This document shows positions 42,317-50,529 of a stretch of DNA of 58,103 nt, piece after piece. Under the pieces are notes generated by a model that ran no database searches, was not told the origin of the DNA, and saw nothing but the letters and a program-made list of their open reading frames with translations. How positions within the stretch are numbered: the first letter of the stretch is position 1; every line of letters starts with the position of its first letter. Made by a program: the position numbers and the translations under genes. Source of the stretch: Bacillota bacterium (GTDB lineage Bacteria; Bacillota; Clostridia; Christensenellales; SZUA-584); the NCBI GenBank assembly GCA_023396555.1, contig JAEWWC010000058.1, positions 1-58,103 of the forward strand, given 5' to 3'.

Positions 42317-44905
42317 ATGGATATGGACAAATTGACTGAAAAAGCAATGGCCGCGGTGGCCGCGGCGCAGGAAACCGGCATACGGCTGGGGCACCAGCAA
42401 ATAGACGGGGAACACCTGCACTACGCCCTTGCGGCGCAGCAGGACGGTCTGATACCCAAGCTGCTGGGATACATGGGGCTGGACACCTCGCAGTATACGC
42501 GCAGCGTGGAAAAGGAACTAGCTAAGCTGCCAAAAGTGCAGGGCGCGTCGGCGTCAGTGTACGCTTCGCGGCGCTTTTCCGAACTGCTGGTGAAAGCGCA
42601 GGACGAAGCCAAGCGCTTCAAGGACGAATATACCGGGGTGGAGCACCTCTATATCGCGCTGCTCAAGGAACGCGGCACACCGTCGGCGGCAATCTTCAAG
42701 CAGTACGGCATCACGCTGGACAGCTTCATGGCGGCGCTGACCAAGGTGCGCGGCAACCAGCGCGTCACGTCGCAAAACCCCGAGGAGACGTACGACTCGC
42801 TCACGCGGTTCGGGCGCGACCTGGTGGAGATGGCGAAGCAGGGCAAGATCGACCCGGTGATCGGGCGTGACGGCGAGATACGCCGCGCGATACGCATACT
42901 GTCACGCCGTACCAAGAACAACCCCGTGCTCATCGGCGAGCCGGGCGTGGGCAAAACCGCGGTGGTGGAAGGCCTCGCGCAACGCATACTCGCGGGCGAC
43001 GTGCCGGAAGGCCTCAAGGACAAGACGATATTCGCGCTGGATTTGGGCGCGCTGATCGCCGGGGCCAAGTACCGCGGCGAGTTCGAGGAGCGTCTGAAAG
43101 CGGTGCTGGCCGACGTGAACAAGAGTGACGGAAAGATTATACTGTTCATCGACGAGCTGCACAACATTGTGGGCGCGGGCAAGGCCGAGGGCGCGATGGA
43201 CGCGGGCAACATACTGAAACCCATGCTCGCAAGGGGCGAGCTGCACTGCATCGGCGCGACGACGCTGGACGAATATCGCAAATACATCGAGAAGGATGCG
43301 GCGCTGGAGCGGAGGTTCCAGCCCATACTGGTTGAGCCGCCGTCGGTGGAGGACACCATCTCCATACTGCGCGGGCTTAAAGAACGTTTCGAGATACACC
43401 ATGGCGTGAAGATCACGGACGGCGCGCTGATCGCGTGCGCGGTGCTGTCCGATCGGTATATCAGCGATCGCTTCCTGCCCGACAAGGCCATCGACCTGAT
43501 GGACGAGGCGGCGGCGATGATCCGCACCGAGATCGACAGCATGCCGACCGAACTGGACGACATATCGCGGCGCGTGATGCAGCTGGAGATCGAGCGGCAG
43601 GCGCTCAAAAAGGAGGACGACGCGGCGGCAAAAGCCCGTCTGGAAGCGCTGGAGAAGGAGCTGGCGGCGCAGAAGGAGCAGGCCGACAAGCTCAAAGCTC
43701 AGTGGGAGCTGGAGAAGGTGGCACTCACGCGGGAGAAGGAGCTCAAGCAGCAGATCGAGGAGGTACACCGGCATATCGAGGAGGCTAAGCGTGCGTACGA
43801 CCTCGAGCAGGCGGCAAAGCTGGAGTACGGCGAGCTGCCGGGGCTGCAGCGGCAGCTGGAGGAGGAGCGTCGCCGCAACGCCCAGAACGAGAACGTGCTG
43901 CTGAAGGAGGAGGTCACCGAGGAGGAGATCGCCGAGATCGTGGCGCGCTGGACGGGCATACCGGTATCCAAGCTGGTGGAGAAGGAGAAGGATAAGCTGC
44001 TGGGGCTGGAGGACATACTCCACAAGCGGGTGATCGGGCAGGACGAGGCGGTGACCGCGGTCAGCGAGGCTGTGATTCGCGCGCGCTCCGGTCTGAAAGA
44101 CCCCAAGCGTCCCATCGGTTCGTTTATATTTCTTGGGCCCACGGGCGTGGGCAAGACGGAGCTGGCGCGCGCCGTAGCCGAGGCGCTGTTCGACAGCGAG
44201 GAGAACATGGTGCGCATCGACATGAGCGAGTACATGGAGAAGCACTCGGTGGCCCGGCTGATCGGCGCGCCTCCGGGCTACGTGGGCTACGACGAGGGCG
44301 GACAGCTGACCGAGGCTGTGCGCCGCCGGCCGTACTGCGTGATACTGTTCGACGAGATCGAGAAGGCGCACCACGACGTGTTCAACGTACTGCTGCAGCT
44401 GCTGGACGACGGGCGCCTGACGGACAGCCAGGGCCGCACGGTGGATTTCAAGAACACTGTGGTGATCATGACGAGCAACATCGGCAGCGAATACCTGCTC
44501 TCCGGCATCGACGCGGAGGGCAACCTCAGTGACGAGGCCCGCGTGCAGGTGATAGGGGACCTGTCAAAGCATTTCCGCCCGGAGTTCCTGAACCGTGTGG
44601 ACGACATCGTGATGTTCCGCCCGCTGACGAGGGACGACATCATCCAGATCATCGACCTCAGCGTGGTGGCCATACAGAAGCGCCTCGACGAGAGGATGAT
44701 ACGCCTGAAGCTGACTGACGCGGCGAAGCGCCTGATTGCCGACAAGTCGTACACGCCTATCTACGGCGCGCGCCCGGTGAAGCGCTACCTCCAGAAAGAG
44801 ATAGAGACGCAACTGGGCCGCATGTTGGTGGCCGGTTCCATCGTGGACGGCGACATTGCTTTGGTGGACGCGGACGGCGGGGCATTGAAGATAACGGTGG
44901 GATGA
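42317..44905 (+). CDS. clpB: ATP-dependent disaggregase ClpB
   Basis: An 862-residue Hsp100 of normal length. The N-domain (1-150) is followed by AAA1 with Walker A GEPGVGKTAV near 205 and Walker B FIDELHNIVGAG. The coiled-coil M-domain (about 410-530, very rich in Glu, Lys and Gln) marks ClpB rather than ClpC/ClpA. AAA2 has Walker A GPTGVGKTE near 605 and ends with the sensor-2 GARPVKR. It works with DnaK to extract proteins from aggregates. GGAGG lies upstream of the ATG at 42317. The 276-base gap from the J-protein is filled by the repeat pair; no separate CtsR box is visible there, so expression probably depends on read-through from the upstream CtsR promoter. Confidence 0.96.
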   Translation: MDMDKLTEKAMAAVAAAQETGIRLGHQQIDGEHLHYALAAQQDGLIPKLLGYMGLDTSQYTRSVEKELAKLPKVQGASASVYASRRFSELLVKAQDEAKRFKDEYTGVEHLYIALLKERGTPSAAIFKQYGITLDSFMAALTKVRGNQRVTSQNPEETYDSLTRFGRDLVEMAKQGKIDPVIGRDGEIRRAIRILSRRTKNNPVLIGEPGVGKTAVVEGLAQRILAGDVPEGLKDKTIFALDLGALIAGAKYRGEFEERLKAVLADVNKSDGKIILFIDELHNIVGAGKAEGAMDAGNILKPMLARGELHCIGATTLDEYRKYIEKDAALERRFQPILVEPPSVEDTISILRGLKERFEIHHGVKITDGALIACAVLSDRYISDRFLPDKAIDLMDEAAAMIRTEIDSMPTELDDISRRVMQLEIERQALKKEDDAAAKARLEALEKELAAQKEQADKLKAQWELEKVALTREKELKQQIEEVHRHIEEAKRAYDLEQAAKLEYGELPGLQRQLEEERRRNAQNENVLLKEEVTEEEIAEIVARWTGIPVSKLVEKEKDKLLGLEDILHKRVIGQDEAVTAVSEAVIRARSGLKDPKRPIGSFIFLGPTGVGKTELARAVAEALFDSEENMVRIDMSEYMEKHSVARLIGAPPGYVGYDEGGQLTEAVRRRPYCVILFDEIEKAHHDVFNVLLQLLDDGRLTDSQGRTVDFKNTVVIMTSNIGSEYLLSGIDAEGNLSDEARVQVIGDLSKHFRPEFLNRVDDIVMFRPLTRDDIIQIIDLSVVAIQKRLDERMIRLKLTDAAKRLIADKSYTPIYGARPVKRYLQKEIETQLGRMLVAGSIVDGDIALVDADGGALKITVG

Positions 44906-44924
44906 AGCTAATTTGTGAGGGTTC

Positions 44925-45000
44925 GTGGCGCTAACGCGCCACAGGCGGGGGCGCTGCCCCCGCACCCCTGCCAAAGGGACGCGTCCCTTGGGAATCCCAT
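44925..45000 (+). repeat. Double-hairpin repeat, copy C
   Basis: A TGGCGC/GCGCCA mini-hairpin, then GGGGGC-GCT-GCCCCC, linker GCACCCCTGC, AAGGGAC-GC-GTCCCTT, and GAATCCC. Same design as copies A and B. Confidence 0.8.
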
Positions 45001-45035
45001 TGTTATAATGCTGGTTGGTTGATATATGTGTGGAG

Positions 45036-45078
45036 AAGCGGCGCTTATTGGTGGTGAACGGATGGGGCGCCGCTTTTC
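45036..45078 (+). terminator. Terminator of clpB
   Basis: AAGCGGCGC (45036-45044) pairs with GCGCCGCTT (45067-45075), followed by a T-rich tail. Confidence 0.8.
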
Positions 45079-45098
45079 TACGTTGTGCGGGTTATTGG

Positions 45099-45118
45099 CC
45101 TCCCTCGGATGAGGGAGG
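45099..45118. repeat. CCTCCCTC-GGAT-GAGGGAGG hairpin repeat
   Basis: Same 20-base palindrome as at 46211-46230; part of a small interspersed repeat family. Confidence 0.8.
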
Positions 45119-45226
45119 TGGAGTCATCCTCTTTTCGTGATATTGCACATTCAAAACATCAAAATTTACTGGAACTATCAGCACTCCTTTTCCGTATCCG
45201 AAGCGTTCATATCTCTTCATCTTTTT

Positions 45227-45514
45227 CTACCCACATCGTTTTGCATGACTTGTAAGCGCCAAAAGCAGCGTAGCGCCCATGATTAGTGCGGTGACGATAT
45301 TTTCCCCGCTAATTGTATGAACTCACTGATAGCAACCCAATGGCTATTAAAAACATGCCAATCCCAAAGGATATGCTGATGACTTTGTGGCACTTCTAGA
45401 AATCGGCTTGCCCATGGCATTGATAATAAACCTGAAGATAAAAACGAAAACAAAGGCTACCGCCAATGCGCCAACCGTCCTACCTATAAAGTAACCGGCA
45501 GAATTTCCATTCAT
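45227..45514 (-). pseudogene. Broken small membrane protein gene
   Basis: AAGGAGA lies six bases before the ATG at 45514. The first frame gives 55 residues (MNGNSAGYFIGRTVGALAVA..., one membrane segment) and stops at 45347. Shifting frame continues with VISISFGIGMFLIAIGLLS, and a second shift with TISGENIVTALIMGATLLLAL, stopping at 45227. Two further plausible membrane segments in successive frames suggest a protein of about 95 residues broken by at least two frameshifts. The alternatives are a short genuine 55-residue protein (45347-45514) or sequencing errors. Confidence 0.6.
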
Positions 45515-45617
45515 TTGCGGTCTCCTTTATGATGCCTAGTTGTGCCTTAATGTTTCAGCCCTACGCTTGTTCCTCAATGTAAAAATCAGCTTTCCATCAG
45601 TGAATAAGAATGTTTCC

Positions 45618-46001
45618 TCATAGATCAGCTTCAAAATAGTGCTGTAAATGTTCCTGATATTTTTGTATAGCCGCCAGATCAGCAGCGCCCATCGCTGCCT
45701 TATCAGTTTTATTTAGCCGTATATTTGCTATTTTGATAAATTCTCCGAAATCATCTTCAGATAAATTGCGGCCTCTTTTATAAGCTAAATCGTTAAATTG
45801 ATCGACCCTGTAATCAATATACATATTCTTGTCGTATGCCTTCCCTTTGTAATAAAAGACTTCCGTTTGTCCGTCTGGTGTTTCAATAATCATTTTGTTC
45901 ATTGCGTTTTTTTCTTTTGTTGTTTCAACAATAGCTTTAATCAATTTAGGCAGAGAAAATACGAAAACAACCAAAGCCCCTATAAGTGCACTATATAACA
46001 T
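45618..46001 (-). CDS. Hypothetical single-span membrane protein
   Basis: A 127-residue protein with one N-terminal membrane segment (residues 4-24) followed by a Lys/Glu-rich soluble tail with GQTEVFYYKGKAYDK. I do not recognise a family. GGGAG lies six bases before the ATG at 46001, and a promoter (46046-46073) is present, so it is probably a real gene. It lies just upstream of the broken small membrane protein, in the same direction, 103 bases apart. Confidence 0.75.
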   Translation of the reverse strand: MLYSALIGALVVFVFSLPKLIKAIVETTKEKNAMNKMIIETPDGQTEVFYYKGKAYDKNMYIDYRVDQFNDLAYKRGRNLSEDDFGEFIKIANIRLNKTDKAAMGAADLAAIQKYQEHLQHYFEADL

Positions 46002-46045
46002 AATATTCTCCCTTAATACTTAGATGAAATTAGTGGCTTGTATTT

Positions 46046-46073
46046 AGTGTAACATAATGTATGTATGTGTCAA
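46046..46073 (-). promoter_or_regulatory. Promoter of the 127-residue membrane protein gene
   Basis: Minus strand TTGACA (complement of 46068-46073), 16 bases, TACACT (complement of 46046-46051). Confidence 0.6.
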
Positions 46074-46204
46074 TATTATCTACGCTTGGACTAAAGAGAA
46101 GGATTATCACCTCACTGTCTTTCGATCTCCTCAACATCTTGTTCTACGCTCCCCTCACCTTGTGAAGTGCACTCGGCATACGCCGGCTGATGCTCTATCG
46201 CACG

Positions 46205-46500
46205 AATTAGCCTCCCTCGGATGAGGGAGGTGGCGCGTAGCGCCGGAGGGAGTGACCGCGCAGCAGCTGCGAAGTATCCCTCCCTCAGTACCTACGGTGA
46301 CAGCTCCGAACCGGGGTCCCCGAAAAGCGCAACTTTTTGGGGTGGTCGTTTGAGGGAGCCTTTCAGTCGCCGTAGCAAAAAGCCTTCTCCTTGAGGAGAA
46401 GGTGGCACGCAGTGCCGGATGAGGTGTCGAGGGTACAGTCACGGCGCTACACCTCATCAGTCACCTTCGGTGCCAGCTTCCCCTCGAGGGGAAGCCTTTT
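46205..46500. repeat. Interspersed palindromic repeat cluster
   Basis: About 300 bases without a gene, made of hairpin units: CCTCCCTC/GAGGGAGG (46211-46230), a GTGGCGCGTAGCGCC hairpin next to it, CCTTCTCC/GGAGAAGG (46383-46402) followed by GTGGCACGCAGTGCC, and CTTCCCCTC-GAGGGGAAG at 46478-46494. The two families share GGTGGC and GATGAGG words. These look like non-autonomous palindromic repeats; a minus-strand frame across them (46155-46457) is not a gene. Confidence 0.75.
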
Positions 46501-46510
46501 TATTTCCATC

Positions 46511-46537
46511 AAAAAAGGGACGCGTTATTGTCCCTTT
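46511..46537 (-). terminator. Terminator of the four-span membrane protein gene
   Basis: AAAGGGAC (46514-46521) and GTCCCTTT (46530-46537) with a T6 run on the minus strand. Confidence 0.8.
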
Positions 46538-46545
46538 GCGTTTGC

Positions 46546-47070
46546 CTATTTCGGCGGCTCCGGCGGAGTCTGCGTCGGCGGTTGCGGGTATTGCGAATAC
46601 TGCTGCGGCGGGAATTGCGGCGGATACTGCGGTTGCGGGGGATACGGGTAATACTGCGGCGGGTAGGCGGGATACGGAACCATCACGGGCTGTGGCTCAC
46701 GCCTCATTGCCATCACCGCGCCGATGATGAACAGCGTCATGGACGCTACGTTGAAGAAGGTAAACAGGCTGATTACCGCCGCGACGATCAGCATTGCGCC
46801 CGAAGCCATGTTCTTCCGCTTCACGATGATGCCGCTCACCGCCCCCAGCACGCCCGCAATGATTGCCGCGATGCCGAAGCTTAGGAATACCGCACCTGCC
46901 GTGTGGTTTCCTTCAATAACAGTTGCGCTGTCGATGTGCGGCGAGCTGTCATATGCGCTTTCCCACAGGCTGTCGTTCAGGAAGGTAAGTCCGCCGAAGC
47001 ACATGAATATACCGAACAGTATGGATATGGCCGCGCCGATGATGGCGAGCACCCTGCTTGTGTTGCGCAT
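46546..47070 (-). CDS. Four-span membrane protein with Pro/Tyr/Gln-rich tail
   Basis: A 174-residue protein: four membrane segments (about residues 6-30, 62-85, 93-110 and 113-130), then a tail of about 40 residues built of PPQYYPYPPQPQYPPQ-type repeats. Layout resembles DUF4064-type proteins, but the match is not certain. GGAGG lies eight bases before the ATG at 47070; the longer frame to 47208 has no ribosome site. Function unknown. Confidence 0.75.
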   Translation of the reverse strand: MRNTSRVLAIIGAAISILFGIFMCFGGLTFLNDSLWESAYDSSPHIDSATVIEGNHTAGAVFLSFGIAAIIAGVLGAVSGIIVKRKNMASGAMLIVAAVISLFTFFNVASMTLFIIGAVMAMRREPQPVMVPYPAYPPQYYPYPPQPQYPPQFPPQQYSQYPQPPTQTPPEPPK

Positions 47071-47261
47071 AATATCTGCCTCCGAAAGTATTTCTGTTCC
47101 AGTTACAGTATATACCATGACGGCAGCGGATTCAACATTTGCCACAAAACGCTCTGGCTCTATGGAACGCCACGCCTTATATCCGTAGCGGCTATAACCA
47201 TAATGCATATAACATCACCGCCCGTCGGCCCGCCACACCACGCGGCGGGAGTGTGCGCCGC

Positions 47262-47963
47262 TCACACGCCCTCAGGCTTTCGCTTCAGCCGGTAGTTGCG
47301 CCCCGCCTTGTACCCGATGCAGAAGCAGAACTGCCCGCACATATGCATGATGCGCCCGCCCAGCGCCTCGTCGTACCCGACGATCTCTTCCATTGACTTC
47401 TCGGACGTGAATATGGTGATGCCCCGGTTCACCACGCGCCGGTTGATCAGCTCAAAGGTGTGCTTTAAGTCCGCAGCCGTCGGTTCGTTCCGCATGAAGT
47501 CATCGATGTACAGCACCTCCGCTTTGCCATAGCGGGATAGCACATCGCCGTACGCCTCGTCGTTGACGGCGCTCTTCATCTCGTTCATCAACTGCTGAAA
47601 GGTGATGTATAGCGTCGTGCGCCCGCTGCTGATGAAGTGCTCGCATACCGCGGTACCCAGGTGCGTCTTGCCCGTCCCCGTCTGCCCGCTGATGTACAGG
47701 AACCGGCTGTCCTTCTGCGCGATGAAGTCGCGGCACAGCTTGAGCATGCGCTTCTGAAAGTCCTCCTTCGCCACAAAGTTGTCGAAGCGGAACCGGCTGA
47801 TGGAGTCCTCCAGGCCGGACTTCTTCAGCGCGATCAGTGAATGCCTCTGGGCGTCGCACGAGCATTTGGCATACATGTTCCTGCCGTTCTCTACCACCGG
47901 CACCAGCCCGGTATTGTTGCACTTGTCGCAGTGCATTGCGTTTTCAAATGTCAGCTCCATCAT
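47262..47963 (-). CDS. DnaC/IstB-like ATPase, probable helicase loader
   Basis: A 233-residue AAA+ protein: N-terminal CDKCNNTG and CSC zinc-binding-like cysteines (residues 12-36), Walker A SGQTGTGKTH near residue 95, Walker B VLYIDDF near 150, and sensor-like ITIFTSEKS near 185. This is the pattern of phage-type DnaC/DnaI helicase loaders. Its ATG overlaps the stop of the DUF6291 gene. The pair normally acts in phage or plasmid replication initiation; no other phage gene is visible, so it may be a remnant or domesticated. Confidence 0.82.
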   Translation of the reverse strand: MMELTFENAMHCDKCNNTGLVPVVENGRNMYAKCSCDAQRHSLIALKKSGLEDSISRFRFDNFVAKEDFQKRMLKLCRDFIAQKDSRFLYISGQTGTGKTHLGTAVCEHFISSGRTTLYITFQQLMNEMKSAVNDEAYGDVLSRYGKAEVLYIDDFMRNEPTAADLKHTFELINRRVVNRGITIFTSEKSMEEIVGYDEALGGRIMHMCGQFCFCIGYKAGRNYRLKRKPEGV

Positions 47964-48643
47964 AGCACCTCGCTGTATATGTATTCGATCACCTTGGGTT
48001 TATCCTTGCCCGGCGCGGCGCGCGCGTCCTGCTCCCATAGGCGCACGGAAGCCCGCCAGTCCTTCATCGGCGATTTGCCCACCATCCAACCCTTGGACTC
48101 GTAGAAGTCCATGAAGCGTTGTGCGTCCACGCCGCAGCCCCGCTCGGCGCAGTAGGCCTTCACGTCATCCAGCGTCGGCTTTTGAAAACGGGGTTTGGAA
48201 GTAGGGGTGTGTGTGTGCGGCCCGCCGCCGCGTATAAACACACTCTCCTTATCCTTATCCGTATCCGTATCCTTGTCCTTATCCTTATAGCTTATTTTGG
48301 GCTGGCTGTGGGATTCGGTGGGTTCCGTTGGGTTATTGCCGGTTTCTATGGATTTATCCGGGGCATCGCCGGTTTCCTCCGGGGCTTCGTCGCTTTTGGA
48401 CGGCCTGCCGCCTTTCATGCCGTTGGCGCGGTTGCGTTCACACATCGCCGTGTAATTGACGCGGTCGCGGTCCAGCTGTTTAGCCAGTAGCATGAAAGTC
48501 GCCTTGATCTGGCCTTCCAGCGATACGCTTCTGCCTTCCTCATGCGCGAACAGCCCCTTAATGAGCAGTCCGGCGTCCTCGTTGCTCATCGACTCAAACA
48601 CATCGCCGTAATCCCTGTACATCAGAAACGATTTCTTTTTCAT
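47960..48643 (-). CDS. DUF6291-type phage replication protein
   Basis: A 227-residue protein. Residues 1-75 (FLMYRDYGDVFESMSNEDAG, LLIKGLFAHEEG) match the DUF6291 domain common in Firmicute prophages. A low-complexity Lys/Asp linker (about 118-132) follows, then a C-terminal segment (LDDVKAYCAERG, WMVGKSPMKDWRASVRLWEQ) as in phage replisome organisers. The linker is encoded by hexanucleotide repeats. AAAGGGA precedes the ATG at 48643. It is translationally coupled to the DnaC-like gene, an arrangement typical of prophage replication modules. Confidence 0.78.
   Translation of the reverse strand: MKKKSFLMYRDYGDVFESMSNEDAGLLIKGLFAHEEGRSVSLEGQIKATFMLLAKQLDRDRVNYTAMCERNRANGMKGGRPSKSDEAPEETGDAPDKSIETGNNPTEPTESHSQPKISYKDKDKDTDTDKDKESVFIRGGGPHTHTPTSKPRFQKPTLDDVKAYCAERGCGVDAQRFMDFYESKGWMVGKSPMKDWRASVRLWEQDARAAPGKDKPKVIEYIYSEVL
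48247..48289 (-). repeat. Hexanucleotide tandem repeat in the DUF6291 gene
   Basis: About seven units of (G/A)GGATA-type hexamers on the coding strand encode the KDKDKDTDTDKDK linker. The unit is a multiple of three, so copy changes alter linker length only. Confidence 0.8.
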
Positions 48644-48770
48644 GGCATCCCTTTCATATTGAACGAAGCTTTAGCTGCCTTAGATGATGCCACAGAATTT
48701 ATTTCAGAACCGTTCAACTTTATTAAACCGGCGGATATTTCTGCGTACGGGGGAGGAGGGCAGACGAAAA

Positions 48771-48793
48771 GCCCCAACGGTGAACTGGGGCTG
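48771..48793 (-). terminator. Isolated minus-strand hairpin with T-run
   Basis: AGCCCC and GGGGCT form a stem with an 11-base loop; on the minus strand TTTTCG follows. No gene lies immediately upstream on that strand, so it could act as an attenuator in the leader of the DUF6291 gene. Confidence 0.45.
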
Positions 48794-48907
48794 TCAGAGG
48801 GCATATACTCTGTAGAGGCCTATTCCACCCTATTCCACCGTAACCTTATACACTTAACGCCGCCCAAGGGAGGGTAAAAAATTATTAATAATAATTACGA
48901 ATAAGTA

Positions 48908-48937
48908 TTGCCAAGTCCCATAATGTGGTGATATAAT
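48908..48937 (+). promoter_or_regulatory. Promoter of the rubrerythrin gene
   Basis: TTGCCA (48908-48913), 18 bases, TATAAT (48932-48937) with an extended TG motif before the -10. Confidence 0.72.
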
Positions 48938-49016
48938 GACCGTGAAATTAAGGTTCCCGATAGAAAGCACGGCAAAAGGGAACAATCCAAAATAATAATA
49001 TGTAAATGGAGGTACG

Positions 49017-49511
49017 ATGACAATGAGCAACACACAGGACAATTTAATGGCGGCATTTGCGGGTGAATCCCAGGCGAACAGAAAGTATACGGCGTATGCT
49101 AAAAAGGCGGAGGCAGACGGTAAGCTGAACGCGGCCAAACTGTTCCGTGCGGCTGCGGACGCGGAGACCATTCATGCGCTCAAGCACTTCGACGTAGCCG
49201 GCAAGGTTGGCAGCACGGCAGACAACCTGAAGGACGCGGTGGCGGGCGAAACCTACGAATATAAGGATATGTACCCGGATTTCGTGAAGCAGGCGGAGGC
49301 CGAGGGCAACAAGGGTGCGATCATTTCGTTTACCGGCGCAATGAAGGCGGAAGAGGTGCACGCGCGGCTTTATCAGGAAGCGCTGGACAATCTGGACGCG
49401 GAAGGCGAAGTGTTCTACTACCTGTGCCCTGTGTGCGGCAACATCGAGAAGGCTGTTCCGGAAAAGTGCCCCATCTGCGGCGCTCCCGGCAGCAAGTTCA
49501 TCAAATACTGA
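49017..49511 (+). CDS. Rubrerythrin
   Basis: A 164-residue protein of the rubrerythrin fold: ferritin-like four-helix part (residues 1-125) with GESQAN, ADAETIHA, GETYEY and EVHARLY supplying Glu and His di-iron ligands. A C-terminal rubredoxin-like domain has CPVCGN and CPICGA. It reduces hydrogen peroxide in anaerobes using electrons from rubredoxin or ferredoxin. GGAGG lies four bases before the ATG at 49017 and ten before a second ATG at 49023; either could be used. A dioxygenase gene follows 17 bases after its stop. Confidence 0.95.
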   Translation: MTMSNTQDNLMAAFAGESQANRKYTAYAKKAEADGKLNAAKLFRAAADAETIHALKHFDVAGKVGSTADNLKDAVAGETYEYKDMYPDFVKQAEAEGNKGAIISFTGAMKAEEVHARLYQEALDNLDAEGEVFYYLCPVCGNIEKAVPEKCPICGAPGSKFIKY

Positions 49512-49528
49512 GCAGAGCGGCTTAAGCC

Positions 49529-50302
49529 ATGACGGACGGGAAACGGATGCCGGTGCTGTTCGCGGGGCACGGCTCCCCGATGAACGCGATAGAGGACAAC
49601 GCGTTTACGCGCGAATGGCGGCGCATCGGCGGGATGCTGCCGCGTCCGCAGGCGATACTCGCGGTGTCGGCCCACTGGTACGGTGAGGGCACGCGCACAT
49701 CGGACGCGGCGCAGCCGCGCATGGTGTACGACATGTACGGCTTCCCGCGTCCGCTCTACGAGGTGAAATACCCCGTGCCCGGCTCGCCGGAGCTGGCGAA
49801 GCGGGTCAAGGCGCTGCTGCCCGGAACGGTAACGGACAACGGCTGGGGCATCGACCACGGCACATGGTCGGTACTGGTGCACCTGTTCCCGGAGGCGGAC
49901 GTGCCGGTGGTGCAGCTGAGCGTGGATGCGCGTAAAAGCCCGCAAGCACACCTTGAGCTGGGGCGCGCGCTGGCCCCGCTGCGCGACGACGGCGTGTTGA
50001 TACTGGGCAGCGGCAACGTGGTGCACAATCTGCACCTGATCGGCTGGAACGTGCCGGGCGGCTTCCCGTGGGCGGACGCGTTCGACCGGTACATACGCGG
50101 GCGCATCGAGGAGGGAGATTACGCTTCAGTGGCGGATTACCGCAGCGCGGGTGAGTCCGCAGAGAAGGCGTTCTTCACGCCGGACCATTACTTTCCGCTG
50201 CTGTACGCGCTGGGCGCGGCGGACGCGGCGGATGGTCTGACGGTGTTCAACGACGCGCGGGTATACGGCTCCATATCGATGACGGGCTATCTGTTCCAAT
50301 AA
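49529..50302 (+). CDS. LigB/YgiD-type extradiol dioxygenase family protein
   Basis: A 257-residue class III extradiol dioxygenase: FAGHGSPMNA with the first metal His, LAVSAHWY, GIDHGTWSVL near residue 110, and GSGNVVHNL near 170. This is the YgiD group, also called 4,5-DOPA dioxygenase. The true substrate in anaerobic bacteria is unknown, and an oxygen-using reaction would be odd here. The ribosome site before the ATG is weak; it is probably co-transcribed with rubrerythrin, and the terminator follows this gene. Confidence 0.9.
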   Translation: MTDGKRMPVLFAGHGSPMNAIEDNAFTREWRRIGGMLPRPQAILAVSAHWYGEGTRTSDAAQPRMVYDMYGFPRPLYEVKYPVPGSPELAKRVKALLPGTVTDNGWGIDHGTWSVLVHLFPEADVPVVQLSVDARKSPQAHLELGRALAPLRDDGVLILGSGNVVHNLHLIGWNVPGGFPWADAFDRYIRGRIEEGDYASVADYRSAGESAEKAFFTPDHYFPLLYALGAADAADGLTVFNDARVYGSISMTGYLFQ

Positions 50303-50318
50303 TGTGTATATATGAAAG

Positions 50319-50343
50319 ACGGGTTCGGCGCAACCCGTTTTTT
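50319..50343 (+). terminator. Terminator of the rubrerythrin-dioxygenase unit
   Basis: ACGGGTT (50319-50325) pairs with AACCCGT (50332-50338), then T6. Confidence 0.85.
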
Positions 50344-50485
50344 ATATGCGTTTTTCGGAAGTATTCTAAAATGAAGCATTCATGTTGGAGATAACGGTAT
50401 ATCCAGAAACAAGGACGGGATACGAGCCGTCTTTTATATTGAGCAGGTCATTTATTTTGAAGCACCGAAAAACGCAACGGAGGAA

Positions 50486-50513
50486 ATAAAAAGCCGGCGG
50501 GAGCACCGCCGGC
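50486..50513 (-). terminator. Terminator of LCP gene 1
   Basis: GCCGGCGG (50493-50500) pairs with CCGCCGGC (50506-50513); TTTTTATTT follows on the minus strand. Confidence 0.85.
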
Positions 50514-50529
50514 CCTGATATACCGTAAA

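Noticed and set aside
42902..44374. 490-residue open frame antisense to clpB
   Set aside because: High-GC shadow of clpB with His/Leu/Arg-rich composition, no ribosome site and no family likeness.
46155..46457. 100-residue minus-strand frame
   Set aside because: Consists entirely of palindromic repeat sequence and has no ribosome site.
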